From Perilla frutescens (taxonomy: Eukaryota; Streptophyta; Magnoliopsida; Lamiales; Lamiaceae): a stretch of 64,000 nucleotides of DNA. The notes under the pieces were generated by a model. The model was not told where the DNA came from. It did not search any database and saw nothing but the letters and a program-made list of their open reading frames with translations. The number at the start of each line of letters is the position of its first letter. The first letter of the stretch is position 1. This document shows positions 11,705 to 22,911 of the stretch, piece after piece. A program made the translations under genes and the position numbers. The stretch spans positions 41,422,506 through 41,486,505 of the forward strand of contig BRKX01000014.1 of NCBI GenBank assembly GCA_026008535.1, given 5' to 3'.

Positions 11705-12712
11705 TGTAACAACCTGGTCCCGAGAATAAGGACAGGGTTGTTGTGTGTAAAACAGCAAGAAAAAGGTAGTATAATTGGAAATCCAGGGGGGTGTTTCTAA
11801 AATCGAACTAAGTTAGCACCTCAAAAATCTAGGCAACTTAACTTTATGACTTGGAAGAATTATCATTTTCAACGAATCAAGGAGTCAAAGGGTTTAGTCA
11901 AGTCGAAGGATTGCCTAATCAAAATAGAAGAAACTTTTTTCGATTTGACGACTCAACACGAACGAGAGAAAGAGAGAAGAGAAGAGAGAAATGAGCAATC
12001 CAAATGAATGTGGGAGGCCCCTATTTATAGGAAAAAGCATGGATTCCTCTACAAGCCAATGCAGTAGAAAAATACTGCTAAATTAATTCCGGATTCGATT
12101 AAAAGTTGCTTTATTCAATGGCGAGGTCCAAATGACCTCCAATACAAAATCCAAAAATACCGGGAGACTCGTTGGCTCGAGTACTATTGAGCTAACTTGA
12201 CTCGGGATGATGAAAGAGTCGTCTGAAGAAAAATAAAGAAAGATTCCCTTTTCAAAAATAGAATTACTATTCCACACAAGGAACAAATAAAATTCCAGAG
12301 CGTTCGATTGACCTCTGATTGAAAATCCGAGAATGCCAACGGATTCCTTGAGAAATTTTCTAAAGGGATGGCTTGACGAAACAAGGCTCGGGTCAACACA
12401 TGAGATTTCATGAATTTCTAAAAATCACGTCCTTACGAAAAAAATACTATTCACACTCTTACTTTATACGTTTTTCGTCGCCGGAATCTCAAAGGACCTC
12501 TAAAATTCTAAAAGTACCGGTACACTTCTTAGGTCAATACCTTTCAAACAAGACTAAAATTGGCTATATTCGAATTGAGATTGAAAATTTTTAATAAACG
12601 ATTTTCGGATAAAACACACCTAACGTCGCGACTTACATCCGAAACATCTTTATTTAAGCTCCACTTATTTTCTTTAATTTCTAAATAAATTCTGAAAATC
12701 TGGGGTTTTATA
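11705..12712 (-). repeat. Left (3') LTR of the LARD element, internally deleted
   Basis: At 1008 bp it matches the two ends and a middle piece of the right LTR but lacks about 1.9 kb and about 0.42 kb of it. Its outer end is TG and its inner end reads TA instead of CA, a single transition. The TATTTATAGG at about 12030 is the reverse complement of a CCTATAAATA-type TATA box on the minus strand. Confidence 0.9.
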
Positions 12713-15366
12713 GACTACACCCCTTAAAAAAAATTCTTCCCGAAATTTACTTCCCCTCAAACGGAGATCTGGATACTTCTTCAAGAATTCACAGCCTTAC
12801 TGGAACCATATCGGTTCAAAACCTTTACTAGGTTTACAATTATAATCCATATAGCTAAGAATAGCCTGGGGCATTTCTTTATGAATTAGTTCTCACACAG
12901 GACTATCCCTTTTCCTGATTACATACTTCTATAATCGTTATTCTTCTCCTCCTGAAAGCTTGAGCATTTGCCATCTTTTTCTTCCTTATGAGATCTCTCT
13001 CAATACATCACTTCATATGAGTTCCTTATGATCTTGCATTCGATACTCCTTGCAGCTTTTGACTCCTTTTACCCCTCTTCAAAACTTCAATGAACTCGAA
13101 ATAAACGACAACCCGAATTTATCGGACACCTCCTTCGATGGTTTCTTGCACGTTCTATCAGGTTCAAAACTCGCTTTATGTTTATCTTTAACTTCTTTTG
13201 GTTCGACTTTCTCATCTTCTCGGGGCGTACTCGTGATGCACCTCAATCTTAAATTCTCATCGCAGTCGTCTCTTTTCCTCGAAGCAGTAGTCTGACTTTA
13301 TGGCTTCTGCTGGTGGTCATCATCGCTTGCAAGCATAAAGATCGTACGTCTGGACTTTGACTGTAAGCTCAGAACTTATTTGCTGATATCCATTAGATTG
13401 CTTCCAAACATAACGAGCTGAGAAATTACTTTAGAAATGCGCATCCAATCTTGGAGAGCACTAACTGGCACTACTTGGATTCTACTTTCTATTAGGAACT
13501 ACCATCTCTTATTCTTCCAACGATGACTAAAAGGAATATTGCTATATACTCTATGCTCTATTCCAAGATCCACACTCGAGTTCTATGAGTGGGATTAAAG
13601 GGAAACAAATGCCTCTGAGTGAGGGCTTTATTTGATCAACAATTCTTTAACAAGTTTAAAAGCTGGAAGAAATATAACACTAGGTTATATATGCCAAAAA
13701 TATTTTCTTTTAAGAAGACTTATAACTCGAAGGGTTCTTGCACATAACAAAGATATGGAAGAAATCAACGGTTAGCAATTGAGAACCGTGCTGAAATATT
13801 TTCACAAAGGTGTCAGCATAGCCTAACAAGGAAGTGCTATTACTGATTCTTGATGGTCAAGGAGTATCATCCAAAAATATTACAAATTATCCAAGAGGGT
13901 ATAATTGAAGAATTTCAAATGATATGAAGCTATTGAAGGACGATTGATTCAATTGACATGAGAATGAATAAATAGACTCATCAAAATTTCCTATCAAACT
14001 GAAATTCTCGATCTACCGAACACTAGGTCTATTTTCTTAACGATCTTCTTCTGTTTCTCTATTTCTTTCTTGAGTGTCACGCATCTTCTTCTTTACGAGG
14101 CTGCTATGAAATAACACGAGTCAGCGGGACTCAAATGGCTGCGCTTGACCAGGAAAGCGACATCCGGAGATCTCTTCCTATATATCGAAAGGGATATGAC
14201 TAAGCGACTTGATCTATGTCATCTCTTGGACTCAAAACAGTTGACTTCAATGTCTCCTGGAAGCTCAGTAGAACACTGACAGACATATCTTCAATTTTTT
14301 TTGCTGCAGTCGTAACGACAATCTTTATCTTCATTCTAAAATTGACTTGAAACAAGTGACAATTCCTGGGCATTGAACGCGACATGACCTTGAATGCCCA
14401 TCCATTGAATCGAGCTTTTATCGAAGGAAATGAATCTCCATTCTTTGTAAACGCGATTAGATCTTTAGACAAGACTTCTCTTGAGTTAAAAGCTCGCGTG
14501 GGGATTCCTCGAACTTGCATTAGATCCGCAATCTGATAACTAGCCTTTAACTTGACTGCTCCTCTTCTTGCTTCTGGCTTTAACTTCATAACCTCATTCA
14601 TAATTCTACTATAACCTCGGAACTCCTTTAACCTCCTCATTACACCCTTGCGATAAAATGTTCTTTCGAACAACTCTACTTAACTTAGCTCCTTGAGAGG
14701 GAACCTATTCAATCTAGGTTCTTAAGAGAACCTAAAGGGAATCCTAGAATTCTCCTTAATTCAAGTTTGCTATAGTCTATGTTTTAACTATATTCTCTAT
14801 GCCTTATTTATTATCTACTCATCCTCAAATCCTTTCCTTATGGGCAGTAGACAAGCCTTTTTAAAAGAAGATTTTTAAATCACCTTTCAAACTTTATAAC
14901 TTACTCAAAAATTTTGACGATCCAAACTGACCGAAATATTTTGAGTATCTGTAGAAAATAATATTCTGGAAAAATTTGCTGCTTGCTCGAGTCCATAATG
15001 ACTCAAAACTCTTTACAAAATAATTGATCTAGAACTTACTTCAATAAGTTCCACTTTAAACTTTGGTAATATCAAAAAATTTATTTCATAAAGAAATAAT
15101 GTTCGATTTTCATTTAAGAAAAATCGACTAACCTTGTCTTTGATCAAAACTTTTCTCCTTATCCTGTACTTTTAAAAATGTTATACCAAATATAATCAAA
15201 ATACTTTAACTCGATCATACCTTAACTTTGTTGAAGATGCGAGAGTGGTGGTGAGCTAGGGGTTGCTGATTAATACCTTTGAACAATTCAATATTCACAT
15301 AAGATTCAATCAATCTTTTCAAGAAGAGACAGGTCTGTAGAGTTGCAAGCCTGCTCTGATACCATC
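12713..15366 (-). mobile_element. Interior of the LARD element, no recognisable coding domain
   Basis: A tract AAGGGGTGTAG (minus strand, next to 12713) is the likely polypurine primer. The longest minus-strand frame (14200-14673, 157 codons) starts MFERTFYRKGVM and has no motif that I can tie to a retrotransposon protein or host family. I see no zinc knuckle, DSGA, HHCC or YVDD/YLDD motif anywhere in the interior. Confidence 0.7.
15353..15364 (-). other. Primer-binding site of the LARD element
   Basis: The minus strand reads TGGTATCAGAGC, the exact initiator-Met tRNA complement, two bases from the right LTR. This fixes the element's orientation as minus. Confidence 0.9.
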
Positions 15367-18300
15367 AGTAATAGCCCGGTCCCGAGAATAAGGACGGTGT
15401 TGTTGTGTGTAAAAACAACAAGAAAATGGTAGTATAATTGGAAATCCAGGGGGGTGTTTCTAAAATCGAACTAAGTTAGCACCTCAAAAATCTAGGCAAC
15501 TTAACTTTATGACTTGGAAGAATTATCATTTTTAACGAATCAATGAGTCAAACGGTTTAGTCAAGTTGAAGGAATGCCTAATCATAGGCCAATCAAAATT
15601 TAAATAGAATCCAATGATTAACAAGTAGGAATTTGACTCTTTAAATAAACAAGACCTCTACAACAGCTAAGACCCATCAATAGGTCAGAGGCAAATAAAT
15701 CAAGATGTCCCATTCATAGGACGAAACAAGAAATCAACTTAAGACTAACTGGAAGATAAACGGAAACATGCTTGAACAGTAAAGCCCTTTCATAGGCGAA
15801 CAACAATAATAAGCATGCAAAACCCATTCATAGGTTAACTGAAAATGAATAGATACTAAAATGCTCAACAAGTACGACTTTTTAAATAGCTCGGAATCAA
15901 TAAAGGAATAATTGGTATGTCAAAAGAACATGCTTCTTTTTCTCAAAGACTTTATTGATGTTTAGAAACCATAACGTTTAAGACATGCAATTATCAAGAA
16001 TCAAATCTCCTATATCAAGACTAATACTAACGTTAGAGTATTCAGCAGAAACATAGCGGAAGAAAATCATGTAACCAGATAGAACAGCAATTCAGATAAC
16101 TCCACCAGCAGCACATCACCGGCCTCAACATCTCGATCTAAAAAACACTTGAAAAAGAGGGCGTGAGCACTAATGTACTCAGTGGGGTTTTACGAGAAAA
16201 CTTCTTTGATAAACTTTAGAAATATCCAATTCATAACTAGTGGTATATAGAGAGCAAAATACAAAAGCCATCTCCATATCCGCAAAAACCTTTTACTTCT
16301 TTTCCTGGTGCCCTTAGGATAAGAGAGGGGCTACCTCAAATATCCTCCTCAGTATGCGAGGGGGTTACCCAGCAATGACTCCCTTTAACCTTATCATAGA
16401 TTCAACTTTAGTGACACGGAGGTCACAACATGATAATTGTATGAAATTGTTCTTTGAGCTCAATAACTTGCTTAGCAATAATTGAATCATAATATTCAAT
16501 ATCAAAACCTTAACCTTGAATTCTTAATACTTAATCCTCAACATTGAATTCTCACATTCAATCCTTAATATCAAAGCCTCAATGCTAAATCATGCTAGCA
16601 TAAAACATAACCTAGATTGAATCTAGATTGCATTCCTTAATACTATAGCCTTAACTCCTATAAGGGATACAATAATCAACCTAAAATGCATCATTTATCT
16701 CAATAACCTTTCTCAACAATACGATACAAAACTTAACTTATGATCATGATCGTCTAAACCTCATATAAATCAACTATAAGATATCATATCAAATCAATGC
16801 ATCATTTACTTAATCAAGAGCTCAAATAACAGTTGACATAATCATGTTATAACTTTCTTTCTTTCTTTCTTTTCCTTTCCTTTTCTTGTACAGAGACTAA
16901 TCAGACAGAGCATAAAATATTTATTGGATATTTCGCCTTGCCCTATCATGCTTTTAGAGCTTACTAGCTCAAACCATATATTTGGTTTAGAATTACCCAC
17001 CTCGATGACGAGCACGTGGTTGCACGATAACTTCAGCAAATATCTTCATTTATCCTGACAAGCTCTGCGAGTCCTACAAGCGTTGATCTTTGACTCAGAA
17101 CAACCACTAAATTTTCAGGATTTAATCTACTATAAATGGAGCTATTATTTAATTTTATTCCTTTCAAAAATAGATTGCGCGACTCTAAAGAACTCGAATA
17201 AATTCGATACAGAAGGAAATAAATTCCAAAATGCTATTCTTGATTTAATGGCACCAACTGATTTGATATAGGCCTCTTTCCATAACTTATCATTTTATTC
17301 AGCGGACCTCGAATGCACTTTTTACTTGCTCGAAAAATATGAAAATAATATGAGATACTCTTATATATGCGAGGACTCAATACTGAGACTTTGAGATCTT
17401 TTTGATAACTCAAGCTTGCGGCACAAAAATAACGGCTCAATTTAAATAATCGAAATAATTCAAAACTCGATACGAGATCATGAAACTTGGCAGGTTTAAA
17501 GGAAATAATTTTTGGAACAACTTTCCAGAAGAAACTTTTTTGATTTGACAACTCAAAATAGGTGAAAACAGCTAAAAACCGAAACTGATCGGCGCCGATA
17601 GCAATTTTTCTGTTTTCCGGAGATCTCATCGGTTTTTGGTCGCCGGATGATGACGGACTCAACATACGAAACGTAGAGGACTTAAAGATACATAACATAC
17701 TAAAATTTCAGTTTAAACAGAGAAGAAACGAACCGAAACGAGACGTCGGAAGACAGCAGCTGTGCGGGGGCGGGGGCTGGCCGGCGGCGGTGACTCTGGC
17801 GACGGCGGCTGGGCTCCGGCAGCGGCTTCGGCAGTCTGCTGGCGGCGGCGACGGTTCTCCAGAAGCCTTCCGGCATTCAGAAGCTGCTCCCGCATCACCC
17901 CCTCAAACAAAACTTAACCTGGGCCCGCATACCCGATTTACTCGGCGCAGGCCCGGGCTTTTCTCGTTCGTCAACACGAACGAGAGAAAGAGAGAAGATA
18001 AGAGAGGAATGATCAATCCAAATGAATGGGGGAGGCCCCTATTTATAGGAAAAAGCTTGGCTTCCCCCACAAGCCAATGCAGTAGAAAAATACTGCTAAA
18101 GTAATTCCGGATTCGATTAAAAGTTGTTTTATTCAATGGCGAGGTCCAAATGACCTCTAATACAAAATCCAAAAATATCGGGAGACTCGTTGGCTTGAGT
18201 ACTATTGAGCCAACTCGATCGGGATGATGAAGAAGTCGTCTGAAGAAAAAAGAAGAAAGATTTCCTTTTCAAAAATAGAATTACTATTCCACACAAGGGA

Positions 18301-18734
18301 CAAATAAAATTTTCGAGTGTTCGATTGACCTCTGATTGAAAATCCGAGAACGCCAACAGATTCCTTGAGAAATTTTCTATAGGGAAGGCTTGACGAAACA
18401 AGACTCGGGCCAACACACGAGATTTCACGAATTTCTAAAAATTACGTCCTTACGGAAAAACACTATTCACACTCTTACTTTATACGTTTTTCGTCGCCGG
18501 AATCTCAAATGACCTCGGATTAAAATTCTGAAAGTACCAGCACACTCCTTAGGTCAATACCTTTCAAACAAATACTAAAATTGACTATATTCGAATTGAG
18601 ATCGAAAATTTTTAATAGACGATTTTCGGATAAAACACACCTAACGTCGCGACTTACATCCGAAATATCTTTATTTAAGCTTCATTTATTGTCTTTAATT
18701 TTCTAAATAAATTCTGAAATTCTGAGGTTTTACA
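15367..18734 (-). repeat. Right (5') LTR of the LARD element, about 3.4 kb
   Basis: This is the fuller copy (3368 bp). It starts AGTAATAGCCCGGTCCCGAG, where the left LTR has TGTAACAACCTGGTCCCGAG. It holds a conserved TACTCAGTGGGG (16176-16187), a strikingly GC-rich block (about 17760-17950) in an AT-rich context, and on the minus strand a TATA box (CCTATAAATAGG, about 18039-18050) just upstream of that GC-rich block. The short frames inside it have no protein similarity that I recognise. Confidence 0.9.
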
Positions 18735-18739
18735 GATTT

Positions 18740-19340
18740 TCATATAAAGTTGTAGCCATTGAAGAAGCTAATGACACTACAACAATGTGCCTTGACGAGT
18801 TTAATGGAATTGTTGAGGACATTCGAGATAAATCTGGAACAGAAAAATGGACCTGAGAAGTAAAAAGGTATGTCTCGGCCACTGAACACTCTGAAGTCGA
18901 CATCCTGAACACCATGGTTCTTCTAACTAAGAACTTCAATAAAATGCTGAAAAGAACCAATAAGAGATCCTTCAGAAAGTTCAATGGACAGAACAATGGA
19001 AACAACAATGCTGACAAGAAAGAAGATGACAGTTCTCAAAAGGCTTAATAAAGAAAAGGTATTCAATGTAGAGGATGTGAAGGCTTTGGACATATTCAAG
19101 ATGAGTGTGCTAATATATTGAAGAAGAACAAGAAAAACTACAGTGACTCTCTTAGTGATGCAGACTTCGACATCAGTGATTCAAAATTAGAAGAAGAGGC
19201 AATTGCATTAACAACCCATGTACATCAATCATCATGTCTTTCACCAATGCTCAATGATGAGTTAGATGTTGATGAATCAATGATGCAATCCAGAACCCCA
19301 GGACGTATCAAGTTACAAAAGTGGAATCCATCGACCTGAA
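18740..19340 (+). pseudogene. Copia gag, C-terminal half with zinc knuckle
   Basis: Continues the gag interrupted at 11700. It reads KVVAIEEANDTTTMCLDEF (the usual end of the UBN2 capsid region), a basic linker (KRTNKRSFRKFNGQNNGNNN) and a CCHC knuckle CRGCEGFGHIQDEC (C-X2-C-X4-H-X4-C, about 19068-19110), then an acidic tail with SDADFDISDS. A stop sits between the linker and the knuckle, and frames shift, so it is not functional. The order capsid, linker, knuckle, acidic tail is Sirevirus-like. Confidence 0.75.
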
Positions 19341-19465
19341 TCTCACAATGTAGATGAACCGTAGATATATGAAATCTATAACCTTACTGAGATTGAAGAC
19401 AAGAACCTTGGAGTGATGATGATGACGCCACAAACAGGGATGGTGATCTGTTTGATAATTCACTC

Positions 19466-20590
19466 TTGAGTGTCTTTACTCATTCAGATAATCTGCTATC
19501 TGACTCCAAGGTGTTACATACTTCTTTTTCCTCTATCAAAGCAACCGTTCCTATACTTCGAATGAGTTCTAGGATTTGTAAACCACCATCATATCTCAAA
19601 GACTATATCTGTGATACACATACCTCTGCGCAATCAGCTTCTGCCTCTCACAATCTTACTCCACAAACTTTTCCTTTCAGAATCTCTCCAGCACTCAATC
19701 CTACTTGTAATGCTTTTCTTATGACTGTGCAGACATTAAAGGAACCTACTAGTTATGGAGAGGCCTGTAAAGACCATGAATGGGTTGAGGCCATGAAGAA
19801 GGAGTGACTGCTCTTGAAGAGAATCATACCTGGGATATTGTTCATTTACCTGCCAGTAAGCATGCTATATGATCTAAGTGGGTTTATAAAATTAAATATA
19901 AAGCCAGGCTTGTTACTAAAGGTACAATTAAGAATTTGGTATAGACTACCATGAGGTTTTCTCACCAGTAGCCAAAATGGTAACTGTGAGGTTGTTTTTT
20001 GCTCTAACTACACAGTTTAGATGATGCCTTCATCAGGTTGATATCAACAATGCCTTCCTACATGGGCATTTATCTGATAAAATCTACATGAATATCCCAC
20101 AGGGCTATGTCAAGGGGGCACCAGTAGATGTTTGCAGACTTGTCAAGAGTTTATATAGGCTCAAACAAGCTTCCAGGGAATGGAATCAAGAACTATGTAA
20201 GTACCTCTTTTCTATTAGCTTCATTCAATCAAGTAATGATCATTGTTTGTTTCTGAGAGGGGCTGGATCTTCTTTTGTAGCTCTTCTTGTTTATGTTGAT
20301 GACATATTATTGCTGGGGCTTCTCTGAAAATAATAGATGAAATCAAGCTATCATTGCATGAAAAATTCACCATTAAAGACTTAGATGAAGCCAAGTTTTT
20401 CTTGGGCATGGAGATAGCTAGAACTGACTCAGGAACTTATATCAGTCAAAGAAAATATGTTCTTGATTTATTAGAGACATCAGGGTTATTGGGAGGGAAG
20501 TCTGCTCCTACTCCTTTTCCACCAGGGATTATTTTAAAGTAAACTGGAGAGTTATTGCCTCAGCCTGAGTCCTATAGAAAGCTTATTGGG
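19466..20590 (+). pseudogene. Copia reverse transcriptase remnant
   Basis: After an abrupt loss of protease and most of integrase, the frames read SSRICKPPSYLKDYIC and KEPTSYGEACKDHEWVEAM, a standard lead-in to Copia RT. Next come SKWVYKIKYKAR, DINNAFLHG (from the DNA near 20043-20070), MNIPQGYVKG, CRLVKSLYRLKQASREW, the catalytic YVDDILL (about 20292-20312) and LGMEIARTDSGTYISQRKYV. Frameshifts near 19807, 19930 and 20325 and several stops separate the blocks. No intact polyprotein remains. Confidence 0.85.
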
Positions 20591-20631
20591 AAATTGCTGT
20601 ACTTGGGGTCTTACTAGGCCTGATATCACTT

Positions 20632-21258
20632 ATGTTGTTCAACAACTTAGTCAGTATATATGTTCATTCCCCTACAAAAGACCATTGGGCTTCTGCTATT
20701 CACGTGTTGAGATATCTCAAAGACAGTCCATCCCTTGGACTTTATTATTCTTCCTCCCCTAGCTTTCACTTCATAGTGCATTGTGATGCTGATTGGGGAA
20801 CCTACAGAGATACTAGAAAATCTCTCTCAGGTTATTGCATATCTTTGGGACAATGTTTAGTTTTCTGGCAGTGTAAGAAGCAAGACACAGTGTCCTTATC
20901 TACTGCGGAGGCTGAGTATAGTTGTCTTAGTTTCACCACTCGCGAGGTTCTCTGGCTTACCTATATGATGCAAGATTTTGGTGTTTCTTTTTCCCTGCCT
21001 ATTGCTATTCATTGTGATAGTAAAGCTGCGATACAAATAACTCAAAATCAAGTTTATCATGAACATACCAAGCATTTGGACATTGATTGTCACTTTGCTC
21101 GTTTACAATTCAGAAATGGGATTATTCTTCCTATTCATGTGGGAATCGATTCTCAATTGGCAGATATGTTTACTAAGTCATTGGCTGGCCCTCGTTTTAG
21201 GTTTCTTTTATCCAACCTCAACCTCGGTGACCTATACCGGCTTGAGGCTGCGGGCGGC
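20632..21258 (+). pseudogene. Copia RNase H domain
   Basis: One open frame covers the RNase H part. It reads HVLRYLKDSPSLGLYY, then CDADWGTYRDTRKSLSGYC (the DADWAGD-type motif), SLSTAEAEY, the HCDS(K) active-site region near 21010, HTKHLDIDCHF, and QLADMFTKSL near the end. This is the canonical 3' end of Copia pol. The frame is open, but it is cut off from the RT by a frameshift near 20600, so it is part of a dead element. Confidence 0.85.
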
Positions 21259-21598
21259 TGAAGAAATGTGTATCCACGAGTGTATGATAGCTGCATTGCT
21301 GTGAGGGCACACTCAAGTTCAAGTGCCACGTTTACACACGTCCATAACTCATATGCAGGACCACTGCTTCCGCACTGTAGCTGCCGTCGATTGCCATGTC
21401 ACTCGGATCAAGTGATTATCACCGTAGATTTGTTTAGCTTAGAGAGCAAGCTTCCTTTTGTGTATAAATATAAGAATAACACTCTTGTAGAGTGATCTTC
21501 CTTTTTTTTTTTTTTTGTAATTGAATTGTTCCACATAATAGAGAATTCTTTGTTCTTCTTTGAATGGATATCAAATTGATCAAGTATTGATTTTAACA
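21259..21598 (+). repeat. Probable 3' LTR of the Copia fragment
   Basis: Right after the RNase H frame comes a G-rich tract (GCTGCGGGCGGC), a likely polypurine primer, and a 340-bp stretch that begins TG (21259) and ends CA (21598). It holds a TATA-like GTATAAATATAAG (about 21460) and a T run after it. No second copy is in the window, so the boundaries rest only on the TG/CA rule and position. Confidence 0.4.
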
Positions 21599-21760
21599 GG
21601 TTTCCAAGAAATCTAAAAAAAGGTGTAGAGAAAGAAAAGTATTTTTTAATTATTTTTTCTTTCTAAATTTATGACTAGAAATATGAATGATGTCTTATCC
21701 AGTCAAATCCGAAATTGAAATAGCTCAAGCCAAATAGACCGCATACCTAATATCTCAAAA

Positions 21761-22140
21761 AGGTTAATTGCCTTAAAAATCACGAACTTTGATATTAGTT
21801 GCAAATTTAACATGAACTTTAAAAGTAGGCAATTAAAACACCAACTTTGAATTTGTGTGTTATTCAACATCCCCAAATTTTTATAAAACAAATTGACTTC
21901 CAATCCAATATACAATTTGCTCGTCTCTTGAAGTTCGTCATGACTCGACCATCAATTTTTGAAAATGGCATCAAAGTAGCCACAATTGTATATTGGATTG
22001 AAGGTCAATTTATTTTATAACAACTTGGGGATGTTGAATATAACACAAATTCAAAGTTTGTGTTTTAATTGCCTACTTTTAAAATTCATATTAAATTTAC
22101 AACTAACCTCAAAGTTCATGATTTTTAATGCAATTAACCC
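21761..22140. mobile_element. Foldback MITE (Mutator-like) with 10-bp target duplication
   Basis: The 380-bp element is almost entirely a long inverted repeat. The left arm starts AGGTTAATTGCCTTAAAAAT and the reverse complement of the right end starts GGGTTAATTGCATTAAAAAT, and the arms stay alignable for about 170 bp. It is flanked by TATCTCAAAA on both sides (21751-21760 and 22141-22150). Near-identical short frames on opposite strands (21703-21915 minus, 21986-22219 plus) are a by-product of this symmetry. Target size and long terminal repeats point to the Mutator superfamily. Confidence 0.85.
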
Positions 22141-22319
22141 TATCTCAAAACATCAAAATTCAACAACCAACAAAAACAAAAATAATCATGAAAATACAAG
22201 CCTCAATAATTCAAAATGACCAATCTAAAAAATAATCATCAAAATGACCGAAAACTCCTAATACTAATCAACCATTTAGATGAAGCCCACAACCACAAAA
22301 TGCAAGCCCTGATCCAAAT

Positions 22320-22470
22320 CTCCAGCCCAACAGAAACAAACATTAAAACGACGCCGTTCTTGAATCCACAAATATATATATATATATATAGTCAGAAACC
22401 CTAACACTTGCCCCCTTCACTCTCCACCACCCAAAATCACCGATCACAGCAGCGGCGGCGACAAACAAAA
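22320..22470 (+). promoter_or_regulatory. Promoter and leader of RPL26
   Basis: A telo-box AAACCCTAA at 22396-22404 lies just after a (TA)n TATA-like run (about 22371-22390). Upstream are AGCCCAAC (a site II-like TGGGCT on the other strand, about 22324) and a near-palindromic AACGACGCCGTT (22347-22358). Telo-box plus site II is the usual control module of plant ribosomal-protein genes. Confidence 0.65.
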
Positions 22471-22911
22471 ATGAAGTACAACCCGCGCGTCTCCTCCTCC
22501 CGGCGTAAGAGCCGCAAGGCGCACTTCACGGCGCCTTCGAGCGTCCGCCGCGTCATCATGAGCGCGCCGCTCTCCGGCGACCTCCGGTCGAAGTACAACG
22601 TCCGGTCGATGCCGGTGCGCAAGGACGACGAGGTGCAGGTGGTGCGTGGGACCTACAAGGGGCGCGAGGGCAAAGTCGTCCAAGTCTACCGCAAGAAATG
22701 GGTGATCCACATCGAGCGAATCACCCGCGAGAAGGTTAACGGCTCCACCGTCAACGTCGGCATCCACCCCTCCAAGGTCGTCGTCACCAAGCTCCGCCTC
22801 GACAAGGACAGGAAGTCGCTGCTCGACCGCAAGGCCAAGGGCCGCGCCGCCGCGGATAAGGACAAGGGCACCAAGTTCACCGCCGAAGATATTATGCAGA
22901 CTATCGATTAG
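22471..22911 (+). CDS. RPL26: 60S ribosomal protein L26 (uL24)
   Basis: A 146-residue cytosolic large-subunit ribosomal protein of the uL24 family, in one exon. The start at 22471 (MKYNPRVSSSRRKSRKAHF) follows an A-rich context and matches the usual plant N-terminus; an in-frame upstream ATG at 22408 would add 21 atypical residues. The KOW-type motif is clear (DDEVQVVRGTYKGREGKVVQ, about residues 50-70), followed by GVNVGIHPSKVVVTKL-like sequence and a basic, Ala/Lys-rich tail ending in EDIMQTID. Codon use is strongly GC-rich, unlike all the surrounding DNA. A telo-box promoter lies upstream. Nothing suggests that it is broken. Confidence 0.97.
   Translation: MKYNPRVSSSRRKSRKAHFTAPSSVRRVIMSAPLSGDLRSKYNVRSMPVRKDDEVQVVRGTYKGREGKVVQVYRKKWVIHIERITREKVNGSTVNVGIHPSKVVVTKLRLDKDRKSLLDRKAKGRAAADKDKGTKFTAEDIMQTID

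Larger units (their letters stand above)
11705..18734 (-). mobile_element. LARD-type non-autonomous LTR retrotransposon, nested in Copia gag
   Basis: The element begins TGTAACA (11705) and ends TTTTACA (18734), with 5-bp target duplication GATTT on both sides (11700-11704 and 18735-18739). Host gag continues across it. Two homologous LTRs flank a 2.65 kb interior. The interior next to the right LTR carries an initiator-Met primer site on the minus strand, and next to the left LTR a purine-rich tract on the minus strand, so the element is oriented leftwards. No gag, protease, RT or integrase can be recognised, so it depended on proteins made elsewhere. The two LTRs differ greatly in length through internal deletions in the left one. 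Confidence 0.9.

Noticed and set aside
14200..14673. 157-codon minus-strand frame in the LARD interior
   Set aside because: No recognisable domain, not shared with any known retrotransposon protein that I can recall; kept only as part of the element.
17713..18104. Pro/Ala/Arg-rich frames on both strands
   Set aside because: Products of the GC-rich block in the LTR; no family similarity.
22408..22470. Upstream in-frame ATG extending RPL26 by 21 residues
   Set aside because: The extension is not like any L26 N-terminus; the ATG at 22471 gives the conserved start.
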